Below, piece by piece: positions 16,796-25,290 of a stretch of 64,000 nucleotides of DNA. The DNA comes from Pelomonas sp. Root1237. GTDB lineage: Bacteria; Pseudomonadota; Gammaproteobacteria; Burkholderiales; Burkholderiaceae_C. Where the stretch lies: NCBI RefSeq assembly GCF_001425055.1, contig NZ_LMDK01000018.1, positions 248,001 through 312,000 of the forward strand. The letters are read 5' to 3'. Made by a program: the position numbers and the translations under genes. Positions within the stretch are counted from its first letter, which is position 1; every line of letters begins with the position of its first letter. Under the pieces are notes generated by a model. It did not search any database, had not been told where the DNA came from, and saw only the letters and a program-made list of their open reading frames with translations.

Positions 16796-17805
16796 TGGCA
16801 TCCGCTGAGATCGCCTTTTGGGTGGTGGCCCTGCTGGTCGTGCTGGCCCTGCTGTTCGACTTCATGAACGGCTTCCACGACGCGGCCAACTCCATCGCCA
16901 CGGTGGTATCCACTGGCGTGCTGAAGCCGCAGCAGGCCGTGCTGTTCGCCGCCTTCTTCAACGTCGTCGCGATCGCCATCTTCCAGCTCAAGGTGGCGGC
17001 CACCGTGGGCAAGGGCATCGTCGAGCCGGGCGTGGTGGATCACCACGTCGTCTTTGGAGCGCTGATCGGCGCCATCGCCTGGAACTTCATCACCTGGTGG
17101 TGGGGCATCCCGTCCAGTTCCTCGCATGCGCTGATCGGTGGCATTGCCGGCGCCGTCGTCGCCAAGGCGGGGCCGTCGGCCCTTGTCGCTGGTGGCATCT
17201 GGAAGACCGTCGCCTTCATCATCGTGTCGCCTTTGCTGGGCTATCTACTGGGTTCACTGATGATGGTCATCGTGGCCTGGGTTTGCCGGCACAAGTCACC
17301 GATACGCATCGACCGCTGGTTCCGGCGGCTGCAGCTCGTGTCGGCTGGCCTGTACAGCCTGGGCCACGGTGGCAACGACGCGCAGAAGACCATCGGCCTG
17401 ATCTGGATGCTGCTGATCGCCGCCGGCATGGTCAGCGTCGGCGACAAGGCGCCGCCCAGCTGGGTCATCGTCGCCTGCTACATCGCCATCGGCATGGGCA
17501 CGATGTTTGGCGGCTGGCGCATCGTGCAGACGATGGGGCAGCGCATCACCAAGCTCAAACCGGTGGGCGGCTTCTGCGCCGAGACGGGCGGGGCCATCAC
17601 GCTGTTCCTGGCGACGGCTCTGGGCATCCCGGTGTCGACGACGCACACCATCACCGGCGCCATCGTCGGCGTGGGCTCGGTGCAGCGTCCGTCGGCCGTG
17701 CGCTGGGGCGTGGCCGGCAGCATCGTCTGGGCCTGGATCTTCACGATCCCGGCCGCGGCGCTGATGGCCGGCATCTGCTACTGGGTCAGTTTCATTCTCT
17801 ACTGA
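16795..17805 (+). CDS. Low-affinity inorganic phosphate transporter (Pit family)
   Basis: This inner-membrane permease takes up metal phosphate or phosphate with protons. The 336-residue product carries the two inverted Pit signature repeats: DFMNGFHDAANSIATVVSTGVL near the N-terminus (the full match is longer) and HGGNDAQKTIGLI in the middle. GIPVSTTHTITGAIVGVG also fits. About ten hydrophobic helices are present. It follows a DUF47 regulator. Its start codon lies in a hairpin arm formed by an upstream repeat, so initiation may be structure-dependent. Its end overlaps the convergent TM2 gene by 7 bp. Confidence 0.93.
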   Translation: MASAEIAFWVVALLVVLALLFDFMNGFHDAANSIATVVSTGVLKPQQAVLFAAFFNVVAIAIFQLKVAATVGKGIVEPGVVDHHVVFGALIGAIAWNFITWWWGIPSSSSHALIGGIAGAVVAKAGPSALVAGGIWKTVAFIIVSPLLGYLLGSLMMVIVAWVCRHKSPIRIDRWFRRLQLVSAGLYSLGHGGNDAQKTIGLIWMLLIAAGMVSVGDKAPPSWVIVACYIAIGMGTMFGGWRIVQTMGQRITKLKPVGGFCAETGGAITLFLATALGIPVSTTHTITGAIVGVGSVQRPSAVRWGVAGSIVWAWIFTIPAAALMAGICYWVSFILY

Positions 17806-18227
17806 CCGGCCTGCGATTCGAAATAGCGCTGGGCGCTGAAGGCGATGGTCGCCATCAGCGCCGTGCCGCCGAACAGCAGGCAGAGCACGACGCCGATGAC
17901 GGCGGCCCAGCCGCCCGTGCTGGCCGGCCGGCCGGCATTGAAGCGGGCGTTCCAGCGCTCATCCGGCATCAGCCCGTAGACGATGCCGCCGAGCAGGGCG
18001 GCGACGAGGCTGGCGCCCAGCAGCGGAATCAGCAGCCACGCCAGGCGATCGTCCTGGCCGAGGGTGTCCATGCGCTGTACGCCGAGCAGACCGAGCAGCG
18101 TCGGCACGGGGAACAGCCAAGCCCAGCGGTCCTTGAGCCCATACAGATAGAAGCGGTGCAGGCCGAAGACACCGACCAGCAAGGCCAGCCAGGTCGCAAC
18201 GGCCTTGTGTTTGGTGACGCCGCTCAT
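17799..18227 (-). CDS. TM2 domain membrane protein
   Basis: The product is 142 residues. It starts with the TM2 pattern: KHKAVATWLALLVGVFGLHRFYLYG (given here in abridged sense: HK...GVFGLHRFYL), where a helix precedes a conserved HRFYLG-type turn. A second helix follows, then two more hydrophobic segments (about residues 63-88 and 105-130). TM2 proteins are small membrane proteins of unclear role. The ATG overlaps the stop of the upstream GNAT gene (ATGA), so the two are co-translated. Confidence 0.78.
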   Translation of the reverse strand: MSGVTKHKAVATWLALLVGVFGLHRFYLYGLKDRWAWLFPVPTLLGLLGVQRMDTLGQDDRLAWLLIPLLGASLVAALLGGIVYGLMPDERWNARFNAGRPASTGGWAAVIGVVLCLLFGGTALMATIAFSAQRYFESQAGQ

Positions 18228-18772
18228 TCGGCGGCGGCGCTGTCACCCAGGCCCAAGGTGTGCTGCATCAACACGACGTCCAGCCAGCGGCCGAACTTCC
18301 AGCCTGCGCTTTTCAGCACACCGGTGTGTTCGAAGCCCAGCGCCTTGTGCACGCCGACGGAGCCGGCATTGGCCGCGTCGCCGATGACGGCCAGCATCTG
18401 GCGCGCACCGGCCGCTTCGCAGCGGGCCATCAGTTCGGCCAGCAGCAGCCGGCCCATGCCCTGGCCCTGTGCGGCGGGCGACAGGTAGATCGAGTCTTCG
18501 ACACAGAAACGATACGCCAGGCGGGGGCGGAAGTAGTTGGCATAGGCATAGCCCAGCACTTCGCCGCCGCGCTCGGCCACCAGCCAGGGTAGATTGCGGC
18601 TCAGCACCTCGGCGCGGCGGCGGCCCATCTCGTCGACTCCGGGCACCTCGGTTTCGAAGGTGCCGGTGCCTTCCAGCACGGCGTGGGCGTAAATGGCCTG
18701 GATGGCGGCCAAGTCGGCGTCAGTGCTGGGGCGGATCGTCAGGGGCAGGGTGATGGGGGCGGGCTGTGACAT
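18224..18772 (-). CDS. GNAT N-acetyltransferase, phosphinothricin acetyltransferase-like
   Basis: The product is 182 residues. LTIRPSTDADLAAIQAIYAH opens a GNAT fold; GTGTFETEVP, YFRPRLAYRFCVEDSIYL and the acetyl-CoA motif QGQGMGRLLLAEL resemble the Pat/Bar and YncA-type enzymes that acetylate small amines or amino-acid analogues. The real substrate is unknown. The ATG at 18772 is chosen over an in-frame upstream start because the family begins here. It is divergent from rpsP. Confidence 0.85.
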   Translation of the reverse strand: MSQPAPITLPLTIRPSTDADLAAIQAIYAHAVLEGTGTFETEVPGVDEMGRRRAEVLSRNLPWLVAERGGEVLGYAYANYFRPRLAYRFCVEDSIYLSPAAQGQGMGRLLLAELMARCEAAGARQMLAVIGDAANAGSVGVHKALGFEHTGVLKSAGWKFGRWLDVVLMQHTLGLGDSAAAE

Positions 18773-18814
18773 TTGTCGGTTTTGGGGACTGCGCAAGAGG
18801 AGCTTGATCGAGTT

Positions 18815-18820
18815 TATAAT
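18815..18820 (+). promoter_or_regulatory. Candidate -10 element (TATAAT) for the rpsP operon
   Basis: A perfect TATAAT lies 136 bases before the rpsP start codon in the divergent gap. I see no good -35 hexamer at 16-18 bases upstream. If used, it gives a leader of about 130 nt containing the hairpins at 18832-18892. Confidence 0.5.
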
Positions 18821-18831
18821 GCTGGGTTTTC

Positions 18832-18892
18832 GGCTCTGGTCGCAGATGGCTGCGGCGTATCTACAGAGCCTACCCCGGCAGGGGTTCCTGCC
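18832..18892 (+). other. Structured leader of the rpsP operon
   Basis: Two elements follow each other. The first is a nested stem: GGCTCTG (18832-18838) with CAGAGCC (18864-18870) enclosing CGCAG (18841-18845) with CTGCG (18850-18854). The second is GGCAGG (18877-18882) with CCTGCC (18887-18892). They lie in the untranslated leader about 60 nt before the rpsP ribosome site. A regulatory role is inferred, not known. Confidence 0.4.
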
Positions 18893-18955
18893 ATTCGACT
18901 TGTCGCTACTTGAGTGTCTCCTCGTGCGGTGGTCACCCAATTTTTAGGAAACATC

Positions 18956-19213
18956 ATGGTTGTGATTCGTCTGGCCCGCGGCGGCTCCAAGAAGCGCCCC
19001 TTCTACAACATCGTCGTCGCCAACAGCCGCCAGCGCCGTGACGGCCGCTTCATCGAGCGCGTCGGCTTCTACAACCCCGTCGCTTCCGGTTCCGCCGAGA
19101 AGCTGCGCGTCGAGCAGGACCGCGTGAGCTACTGGATCGGTGTCGGCGCCCAGCTGTCGCCCACGGTGGCCCGCCTGGTTGGCGATGCCAAGACGGCTGC
19201 TGTCGCCGCCTAA
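18956..19213 (+). CDS. rpsP: 30S ribosomal protein S16
   Basis: The product is 85 residues with the S16 signature: [40 protein letters not shown] and a final [12 protein letters not shown] segment. S16 is an early-binding 30S assembly protein. AGGAA lies 5 bases before the ATG at 18956. It is the first gene of the classical rpsP-rimM-trmD-rplS operon. Confidence 0.98.
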   Translation: MVVIRLARGGSKKRPFYNIVVANSRQRRDGRFIERVGFYNPVASGSAEKLRVEQDRVSYWIGVGAQLSPTVARLVGDAKTAAVAA

Positions 19214-19219
19214 GCAGGC

Positions 19220-19810
19220 GTGGCAGGCAACAAGCCTCAGCAAGACGGCGCCTCGGCGCCGTCTTTTGCTTCCTGGCCCGAAGATCTGCTGCCGGTGGGC
19301 CGCATCCTTGATGCCTGGGGCATCAAAGGTGGCCTGAAGGTGCAGGCCTACTCGGCCGACGCGGACGCGTTGTTCAGCGCCAAGCGCTGGTATCTGAAGT
19401 CGACCGGCCCCAAGCCCAGCCAACTGGTGTTGGCCGTGAAATCGGTGCGCGAGCAGGGCGAGGGCATCGTCGCCGTCGCCGAAGGGGTGGACGACCGCAA
19501 TGCCGCCGAAGCGCTGCGTGGCCACGAGATCTACATTCCCCGCAGTGACTTCCCGCGCACACCCGACGGCGAGTACTACTGGGTTGACCTGATCGGCCTG
19601 GACGTCATCAATCGCGAGTCTGAGGCTTTGGGCCGAGTGATCGGCCTGATCGACACCGGCCCGCATGCCGTGCTGCGCATCCTGCCGCCAGGAGTGGAAG
19701 AGCCCGCCAAGCCGGACCAGGAGCGCTTGATCCCCTTCGTCGGGCGTTTCATCGACGACGTCAGCCTGGAAGACCGGCGTATCCGCGTCGACTGGGGCCT
19801 GGACTTCTGA
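19220..19810 (+). CDS. rimM: Ribosome maturation factor RimM
   Basis: RimM binds S19 and helps the 30S head mature. The 196-residue product has an N-terminal RimM domain ([20 protein letters not shown], conserved GxxGxxGxxK-type loop), a [11 protein letters not shown] linker and a C-terminal PRC barrel ([13 protein letters not shown], then [16 protein letters not shown]). The start is GTG at 19220, six bases after the rpsP stop. The first 24 residues are an unconserved Gln/Ala/Ser-rich extension, so a later start cannot be excluded, but no ATG is available before the domain. Confidence 0.94.
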   Translation: MAGNKPQQDGASAPSFASWPEDLLPVGRILDAWGIKGGLKVQAYSADADALFSAKRWYLKSTGPKPSQLVLAVKSVREQGEGIVAVAEGVDDRNAAEALRGHEIYIPRSDFPRTPDGEYYWVDLIGLDVINRESEALGRVIGLIDTGPHAVLRILPPGVEEPAKPDQERLIPFVGRFIDDVSLEDRRIRVDWGLDF

Positions 19811-19818
19811 CCGAAGCC

Positions 19819-20559
19819 ATGCGCTTCGATGTCCTGACGATCTTCCCGGAGCTGTTCGCGCCGCATCTGACGCATGGCGTCACGCGGCGCGCCTTCGAGA
19901 GCGGTCAGGTCGACGTGCGGCTGTGGCCGCTGCGCGATTTCGCCGAGGACAACTACCGCCGCGTTGACGACCGCACCTATGGCGGCGGCCCTGGCATGGT
20001 CATGCTGGCCGAGCCGCTTGAAAAGGCACTCACCGCCGTCAAGGCGGATCGTGGCGAGGCGGCGCCCGTCGTCATCCACTTCACCCCGACCGGCGCGCGA
20101 ATCGATCAGGCCCGCGTGCAAGGTCTTGCTGGGAGCCCGGGTGCCGTCCTGCTTTGCGGCCGCTACGAGGGCATCGACCAGCGCGTGCTGGACCGTCATG
20201 TGACCTTGGAACTCAGCCTGGGCGACTTCGTGCTTTCGGGCGGCGAACTGCCGGCGCTCGCTCTCCTGGACGCCGTCGCACGGCTGCAGGAGGGGGTCCT
20301 TGGCGACGCCAAATCCCATGAGCAGGACAGCTTCTCTGATGGCCTGCTGGACTGCCCGCACTACAGCCGCCCCGAAGTCCTGGCCGATGGTCGCGGCGTG
20401 CCGCCCGTGCTGCTGTCGGGCCACCACGCCGACATCCGGCGCTGGCGCCGCGAGCAGTCGCTGGCGCTGACGGCGGCGCGCCGGCCCGACCTGATTGCTG
20501 CCGCCCGCGCCGCCGGCCGCCTCAGCAAGGCCGATGAATCCTTCCTGGCCAAACTCTAG
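19819..20559 (+). CDS. trmD: tRNA (guanine-N1-)-methyltransferase
   Basis: TrmD methylates G37 of tRNAs with SAM and prevents frameshifting. The 246-residue product shows the SPOUT/trefoil-knot landmarks: [58 protein letters not shown] and [16 protein letters not shown]. It is third in the rpsP operon, eight bases after rimM. Confidence 0.98.
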   Translation: MRFDVLTIFPELFAPHLTHGVTRRAFESGQVDVRLWPLRDFAEDNYRRVDDRTYGGGPGMVMLAEPLEKALTAVKADRGEAAPVVIHFTPTGARIDQARVQGLAGSPGAVLLCGRYEGIDQRVLDRHVTLELSLGDFVLSGGELPALALLDAVARLQEGVLGDAKSHEQDSFSDGLLDCPHYSRPEVLADGRGVPPVLLSGHHADIRRWRREQSLALTAARRPDLIAAARAAGRLSKADESFLAKL

Positions 20560-20692
20560 GCTAAACCCGCAGTCCAGGCTACACTAGCGGGCTGTCCGAT
20601 CCTCTGGCGGGTCGAGTGGCTGAGTTCCTTTGCTGGAGCCAGCTGCAAACATCCCGATAAATAGCGTCCCGCCAAGATCTCCAGGAGTACAG

Positions 20693-21046
20693 ATGAACCT
20701 GATCCAAACCCTTGAGCAAGAAGAAATTGCTCGCCTGAACAAGACCATCCCGCCCTTCGCCCCTGGCGACACGGTGATCGTCAGCGTCAACGTCGTTGAA
20801 GGCACCCGCAAGCGCGTGCAGGCCTACGAAGGCGTCGTGATTGCCAAGCGCAATCGCGGCCTGAACAGCAGCTTCATCGTCCGCAAGATCTCCAGCGGCG
20901 AAGGCGTCGAGCGGACCTTCCAGCTCTACAGCCCGCTGATCGCCACGATCGAAGTCAAGCGCCGCGGTGACGTCCGTCGCGCCAAGCTGTACTACCTGCG
21001 CCAGCGTTCGGGCAAGTCGGCTCGAATCAAAGAGAAGCTGGCTTAA
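20693..21046 (+). CDS. rplS: 50S ribosomal protein L19
   Basis: The product is 117 residues with the L19 pattern: [56 protein letters not shown] and [19 protein letters not shown]19 sits at the 30S-50S interface. AGGAG precedes the ATG at 20693. It is 133 bp after trmD; a TACACT hexamer at 20580-20585 could be an internal -10. A strong terminator closes the operon. Confidence 0.98.
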   Translation: MNLIQTLEQEEIARLNKTIPPFAPGDTVIVSVNVVEGTRKRVQAYEGVVIAKRNRGLNSSFIVRKISSGEGVERTFQLYSPLIATIEVKRRGDVRRAKLYYLRQRSGKSARIKEKLA

Positions 21047-21065
21047 TCAGCCGGTTCCTACCGCC

Positions 21066-21107
21066 AAAGCCGCCAGGGCGTACGCTCTCGGCGGCTTTTG
21101 TTTTTTT
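21066..21107 (+). terminator. Terminator of the rpsP-rplS operon
   Basis: AAAGCCGCC (21066-21074) pairs with GGCGGCTTT (21090-21098 region), and a T-rich tract with seven consecutive T follows. It lies 20 bp after the rplS stop. Confidence 0.85.
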
Positions 21108-21112
21108 GTCGC

Positions 21113-21796
21113 ATGACCCGCCCCGCCATCACCCAGCCCCAACTCGTGCCGGTCACGAGCATCGACGATCATCTTCCTGCGGTGCCAGACTTGGCGCTGA
21201 CGGCTTCGGCCATACGGGCGCGCCTGGCGGAGGTAGCGGCCTGGACGCCTGAGTTCGTCGGCGACGGTGGGCTCTTCGCCAATCGCGAGCCGTCTGGTGC
21301 CGCTGTGCTCATCCCGCTGGTGCAGCGAGAGGCAGGCTTGAACCTGCTGCTGACCCGGCGTACCGACCATCTGCGCGATCACGCCGGCCAGATCAGCTTC
21401 CCCGGCGGCCGTGTCGAGCCCGAGGACGATGGTCCCGTCGCGACCGCGCTGCGGGAGACCGAGGAGGAGATCGGCCTGTCGCGCCAGCACATCGAGATCA
21501 TTGGCCAGTTGCCGGTCTATTCGACAGTGACGGCCTTTCAGGTGACGCCGGTGGTAGCTCTTGTCGAACCCGGCTTCACGCTGACGCTGGATGATTTCGA
21601 GGTCGCCGAAGCCTTCGAGGTGCCACTGGCCTTCCTGATGGATCCGGCCCACCACCGCCATCACCGTTTCGAGTTCGCGGGCGCCGAGCGGCGCTTTCTG
21701 TCCATGCCCTGGCAAGGGCCCGAACGCGAGTACTTCATCTGGGGCGCGACCGCCGCGATGTTGCGCAACTTCTACCGTCTTCTCAGCGGCGCCTGA
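21113..21796 (+). CDS. Nudix hydrolase, CoA pyrophosphatase-like (NudL)
   Basis: The product is 227 residues. The Nudix box is intact: GGRVEPEDDGPVATALRETE followed by EEIGL, with the metal-binding Glu cluster. The upstream segment LLTRRTDHLRDHAGQISFPGG is the NudL/CoAse-type UPF0035 signature, which points to hydrolysis of CoA or related nucleoside diphosphates. The ATG at 21113 starts immediately after the rplS terminator; an earlier in-frame ATG at 21098 lies within the terminator stem and was rejected. Confidence 0.88.
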   Translation: MTRPAITQPQLVPVTSIDDHLPAVPDLALTASAIRARLAEVAAWTPEFVGDGGLFANREPSGAAVLIPLVQREAGLNLLLTRRTDHLRDHAGQISFPGGRVEPEDDGPVATALRETEEEIGLSRQHIEIIGQLPVYSTVTAFQVTPVVALVEPGFTLTLDDFEVAEAFEVPLAFLMDPAHHRHHRFEFAGAERRFLSMPWQGPEREYFIWGATAAMLRNFYRLLSGA

Positions 21797-21819
21797 GCGC
21801 GCCACTATCATCCCGGCCC

Positions 21820-22809
21820 ATGAATTTCTTCGCGGTGCTGCTGGCCCTGTTGTGTGAGCAACTCAAGCCCCTGAGGCATGGCAACCGCGTGCACCAGTCG
21901 GTCATCGGCTGGGTGCGCTGGACGGGCCGCAACTTCGACGCTGGCGACGAGCACCATGCTGCCGTCGTCTGGGCCATCACGGTTCTGGTGCCGGGCCTGG
22001 CCGTTGCGCTGATCTACTGGGCGCTGCGCCATTTCAGCGTGCTGCTCGCCCTAGGGCTGGACGTCCTCATCCTGTATCTGACGCTGGGCTTCCGGCAGTT
22101 CAGCCACTACTACACCGACATCCGTGATGCCCTCGAGCGCGGCGACGACGCCACCGCGCGCCAGTTGCTGGCCGAATGGCGCCACCTGGATGCCAGCGAG
22201 TTGCCGCGCACCGAGCTGATCCGACATGTCATCGAGCATTCGCTGCTCGCCGCGCATCGCCACGTCTTTGGCGTGTTCTTCTGGTTCATCGTCTGCTCGA
22301 CCATCGGCCTGGGGCCGGCAGGCGCGGTGGTCTACCGCATGGCCGAGTTCGCTGGCCGCTACTGGGCCTTCAAGAGCCGCACGCTGGACGCACCGACCAA
22401 CACCCGCCTGTTGGCCTTGTCGCGTCAGGCTTTCACCTGGATTGACCACCTGCCCGCCCGGCTGACAGCCACCGGCTTTGCCATCGTAGGCAACTTCGAA
22501 GAGGCTGTGAATGGCTGGCGCCGCGACGCCAGCCTCTGGCTGCATTCCAACGAGGGCATCATCCTCGCGTCGGCCGCTGGCGCTGTGGGCCTGCAGCTCG
22601 GCGGCGCTGCGGCGCCTGGCGTCACGCCGGATCGCAGCAAGACCTTCGATGCCGGTACCGAACCCGAGTTCACCGGCGCCGCCGGCTCCACGGCCGGCGC
22701 ACCGCCGCAGCTCGGTCATCTGCAAAGCGTCGTCGGCCTAGTCTGGCGTTCCGTCGTGCTGTGGATGCTGCTGCTCGCGTTGCTGACCCTGGCCAACCTC
22801 GTCGGCTAG
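21820..22809 (+). CDS. CobD/CbiB family membrane protein
   Basis: The product is 329 residues with hydrophobic segments at about residues 1-12, 45-65, 70-90, 145-170 and at the very end. FSHYYTDIRDALERGD, ARQLLAEW and VIEHSLLAAHRHVFGVFFWF are those of the CobD/CbiB-like family (the region also resembles AmpE). In cobalamin synthesis CbiB makes adenosylcobinamide phosphate. The gene stands 168 bp before cobT, supporting that role, but several betaproteobacterial members are only loosely related, so I give no symbol. Confidence 0.75.
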   Translation: MNFFAVLLALLCEQLKPLRHGNRVHQSVIGWVRWTGRNFDAGDEHHAAVVWAITVLVPGLAVALIYWALRHFSVLLALGLDVLILYLTLGFRQFSHYYTDIRDALERGDDATARQLLAEWRHLDASELPRTELIRHVIEHSLLAAHRHVFGVFFWFIVCSTIGLGPAGAVVYRMAEFAGRYWAFKSRTLDAPTNTRLLALSRQAFTWIDHLPARLTATGFAIVGNFEEAVNGWRRDASLWLHSNEGIILASAAGAVGLQLGGAAAPGVTPDRSKTFDAGTEPEFTGAAGSTAGAPPQLGHLQSVVGLVWRSVVLWMLLLALLTLANLVG

Positions 22810-22816
22810 TCATGGT

Positions 22817-22945
22817 GCCCCTCGTCCAGTCTCGCCGCGCTGAACGCGGGCGAGCCCGGCCGGTCCCCCAAGGGGACGGCGATGCTTGCCGGTTTGACCG
22901 GCAAGCACATCGCCTGAGCGGGCCGGCTCGGGAGCGGCCCAGCGC
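22817..22945 (+). repeat. Modular intergenic repeat, copy A
   Basis: The copy starts GCCCCTCGTCC, eight bases after the CobD/CbiB-like stop, and fills the gap before cobT. It contains CCCCCAAGGGGACGGCGATGC, abridged here as CCCCC(A)AGGGGAC then GGCGATGC. A hairpin follows with left arm 22878-22892 (GGCGATGC then TTGCCGG), loop TTTGA and right arm 22898-22914 (CCGGCAA then GCACATCGCC, with a two-base bulge). It ends with a CTCGGGAGCGGCCC module. The layout matches copy B at 35400. Confidence 0.75.
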
Positions 22946-22977
22946 TCGGCCCGTCGATATCAAGCAAAGCAATTGAA

Positions 22978-24003
22978 ATGAACTTCCCTGACCTGCCGGC
23001 GCTGGCCGAGCCCGGACTTGCTGCGCGCGTGCAGCACGCCATCGACCACAAGACCAAGCCTCTGGGCGCCCTCGGCCGCATCGAGGCCCTGGCCCTGCAG
23101 CTCTCGCTGATCCAGGGTGTGGAGCGGCCCGCGCTGCGCGAGCCGCAGCTTGTCGTCTACGCGGCCGACCATGGCCTGTCCCGGCGCGGCGTATCGGCCT
23201 ACCCGCGTGAGGTCACCCCGCAAATGGTGGCCAACATGCTGGCCGGCGGTGCGGCCGTGTCCGTGCTGGCGCGTCAACAAGGTCTGGCGCTGACGATCGC
23301 CGACTGTGGCGTCGATGCGCCGCTGGCCGACGGGGCCGTCGACCTGCGCATTGCTGCGGGCACGGCCGACGCGAGCGTCGGGCCGGCGATGACGGCCGAA
23401 CAAGCCGAGCGTGCGCTGCGCAATGGCATGGCCCTCGTCGAGCGCTTGCCCGGCAATGCGCTGCTGCTGGGTGAGATGGGGATCGGCAACACTTCGTCGG
23501 CCAGCCTCTTGATGCAGCGCCTGACGGGTTTGCCGCTGGCCGAATGTGTGGGGCGCGGCACCGGTCTGGATGACGCCGGCCTGGGCCGCAAGCTTGGCGT
23601 GCTTGCAGAGGCGCTCGCGGCCAACACTGACGCCGAGACCCCGTTGCAGCTCGCCGCGGCTCTCGGCGGTTTCGAAATCCTCACCATGGCCGGCAGCGTC
23701 ATGGCCGCCGCCGCGCAGCGCCGAGTCATCGTCGTCGATGGCTTCATCACGACGGCTGCCGTCGCGCTGGCCGAGGCGCTGCGCCCCGGCTTGTTGGCGG
23801 CCTGCGTGTTCGCCCATCGCTCGGCCGAGGGGCCCCATGCGCGCTGGCTGCAACAACTGGGTGTGCGCCCGCTGCTGGACCTGGACCTGCGCCTGGGCGA
23901 GGGCAGTGGTGCGGCGCTGGCCTGGCCACTGCTGACGGCCGCCTGTGCGCTGCTGGCCGACATGGCCAGCTTCGACAGCGCCGGCGTCAGCAACCGCGAG
24001 TAG
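22978..24003 (+). CDS. cobT: Nicotinate-nucleotide--dimethylbenzimidazole phosphoribosyltransferase
   Basis: CobT makes alpha-ribazole phosphate for the lower ligand of cobalamin. The 341-residue product contains KTKPLGALGRIEALALQL, VVYAADHGLSRRGVSAYP, the GEMGIGNTSSA motif, VGRGTGLDDAGL and VDGFITTAAVAL, all typical. No clear ribosome site precedes the ATG (AAGCAATTGAA), and a repeat hairpin occupies the leader. It begins the cobT-cobS-cobC run. Confidence 0.96.
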   Translation: MNFPDLPALAEPGLAARVQHAIDHKTKPLGALGRIEALALQLSLIQGVERPALREPQLVVYAADHGLSRRGVSAYPREVTPQMVANMLAGGAAVSVLARQQGLALTIADCGVDAPLADGAVDLRIAAGTADASVGPAMTAEQAERALRNGMALVERLPGNALLLGEMGIGNTSSASLLMQRLTGLPLAECVGRGTGLDDAGLGRKLGVLAEALAANTDAETPLQLAAALGGFEILTMAGSVMAAAAQRRVIVVDGFITTAAVALAEALRPGLLAACVFAHRSAEGPHARWLQQLGVRPLLDLDLRLGEGSGAALAWPLLTAACALLADMASFDSAGVSNRE

Positions 24004-24007
24004 CCCT

Positions 24008-24769
24008 GTGCGGCTTTTCCTTGTTGCATTGCAGTTCCTGACGCGGCTGCCGGTGCGGCTGGAGGGCTTCGAGCCGGCCTGGCTGAACGATTGCGTGCGG
24101 CACTTCCCGCTGGTGGGCGCGCTGGTCGGCGGCGTCGGCGCAGTGGTGCTGGCGGGGGCCGGTCATTTGTGGCCGGCCTGGGTGGCCGCGGTGCTGGCAC
24201 TGGCGGCCACCGTCGCGTTGACCGGCGGGTTTCACGAGGATGGCCTGGCCGACACCTTCGATGCCTTGGGCGGCGTGGTCAGCCGCGACAAGGCGCTGGC
24301 GATCATGAAGGACTCGCGCATCGGCAGCTATGGCGCTTTGGCGCTGGGCCTGAGCTTGTTGCTACGCGCCGCGCTGTTGGCCGTATTGGCGACGCGGCCG
24401 CTGCTGGGTGCCGTGGCCGCCTTGCTGGCCAGCCACGCCTTTGCTCGCGCGGCGGCCGTGGGCGTGATGGTCAGCCTGCCCTACGGCGGCGATGCGGAGC
24501 ATGCCAAGGCCAAGCCACTGGCAATGGCCGTGGCGCCCCGCAATTTCGCCATCGCGCTGGGCTGGTGCGGCTTGCTGTTGCTGGCGCTCGCCGCCGGAGG
24601 CGTTGATCTGCCGCGCTTGCTGGCCACCGCAGGCGCAGCAGCGGTTGCCGCAGTACTGATGCACCAATGGCTGAAGCGCCGCCTCGGCGGCTACACCGGC
24701 GATGGGCTGGGCGCGACCGAGCAACTGGCCGAGATCGCCGTGCTGCTGGCCTTCACGGCCTCGTTCTGA
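24008..24769 (+). CDS. cobS: Adenosylcobinamide-GDP ribazoletransferase (cobalamin synthase)
   Basis: This membrane enzyme joins adenosylcobinamide-GDP and alpha-ribazole. The 253-residue product begins VRLFLVALQFLTRLPV, has a GGFHEDGLADTFDALGG motif with conserved acidic residues, DSRIGSYGALAL, and several hydrophobic helices. GTG at 24008, five bases after the cobT stop, starts the conserved region. Confidence 0.95.
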   Translation: MRLFLVALQFLTRLPVRLEGFEPAWLNDCVRHFPLVGALVGGVGAVVLAGAGHLWPAWVAAVLALAATVALTGGFHEDGLADTFDALGGVVSRDKALAIMKDSRIGSYGALALGLSLLLRAALLAVLATRPLLGAVAALLASHAFARAAAVGVMVSLPYGGDAEHAKAKPLAMAVAPRNFAIALGWCGLLLLALAAGGVDLPRLLATAGAAAVAAVLMHQWLKRRLGGYTGDGLGATEQLAEIAVLLAFTASF

Positions 24770-24774
24770 AGCCT

Positions 24775-25290
24775 GTGTTCACGATCTGGCGCCACCCCAA
24801 GCCCATCGGTGCTGCGAGTCGCTGCATCGGTGGCCGCACCGACCTTCCCGTCGACCCGCGCAAAGCCAAGCGCCTGGCCCATCGCATTCGCACGCATGCA
24901 CGCCTGCAGGGGCTGCCGCGCGAGGTCGTCACGTCGCCGCTCGCGCGCGCCGCGTCGGTGGGGCATTGGCTGAAGCGATGGGGCTTCCTGTGGTGCGTCG
25001 ACCCAGCCTTGGCGGAGATGGACTTCGGCCGCTGGGACGGCCAGCCCTGGAGCGCCATCTCCGCGGCGGAATTCGAGCGCTGGACGCGCGACTTCTGCGG
25101 CTTCGAGTTCGACGGTGGCGAGTCGCTCAATGCGCTGCTGCTGCGCGCGGCCGCCTGGCAGCCCCCATGTGCCCTGGCCGTGGGCCATGGCGGCTGGATC
25201 AATGCCCGGGCGTGGCGCGGCGATCCGCCCACGCCGGCCCGGTGGCCCAAGCCGTTGGCCTATGCAGCCAGCCGGTCCGGCGATTTCTGA
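24775..25290 (+). CDS. cobC: Histidine phosphatase family protein, probable alpha-ribazole phosphatase
   Basis: The product is about 171 residues. The usual RHG active-site motif reads RHPKPIG, followed by CIGGRTDLPVD, SPLARA and the second catalytic His in AVGHGGWI. The acid-containing EMDFGRWDGQPW segment is typical of CobC/phosphoglycerate mutase-like enzymes. Position right after cobS (five bases) supports removal of the alpha-ribazole phosphate. GTG at 24775 is the likely start. Its last 31 bp overlap the convergent acyltransferase gene. Confidence 0.82.
   Translation: MFTIWRHPKPIGAASRCIGGRTDLPVDPRKAKRLAHRIRTHARLQGLPREVVTSPLARAASVGHWLKRWGFLWCVDPALAEMDFGRWDGQPWSAISAAEFERWTRDFCGFEFDGGESLNALLLRAAAWQPPCALAVGHGGWINARAWRGDPPTPARWPKPLAYAASRSGDF

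Noticed and set aside
20560-20692. Possible structured leader of rplS (GGCGGG at 20605 with CCCGCC at 20668)
   Set aside because: The six-base arms are 57 bases apart with no well-supported inner stems; too weak to call an L19 leader.
21797-22977. Cobalamin riboswitch for the cob genes
   Set aside because: The gaps before the CobD-like gene and cobT contain no B12-box-like conserved core; the larger gap is filled by a repeat.
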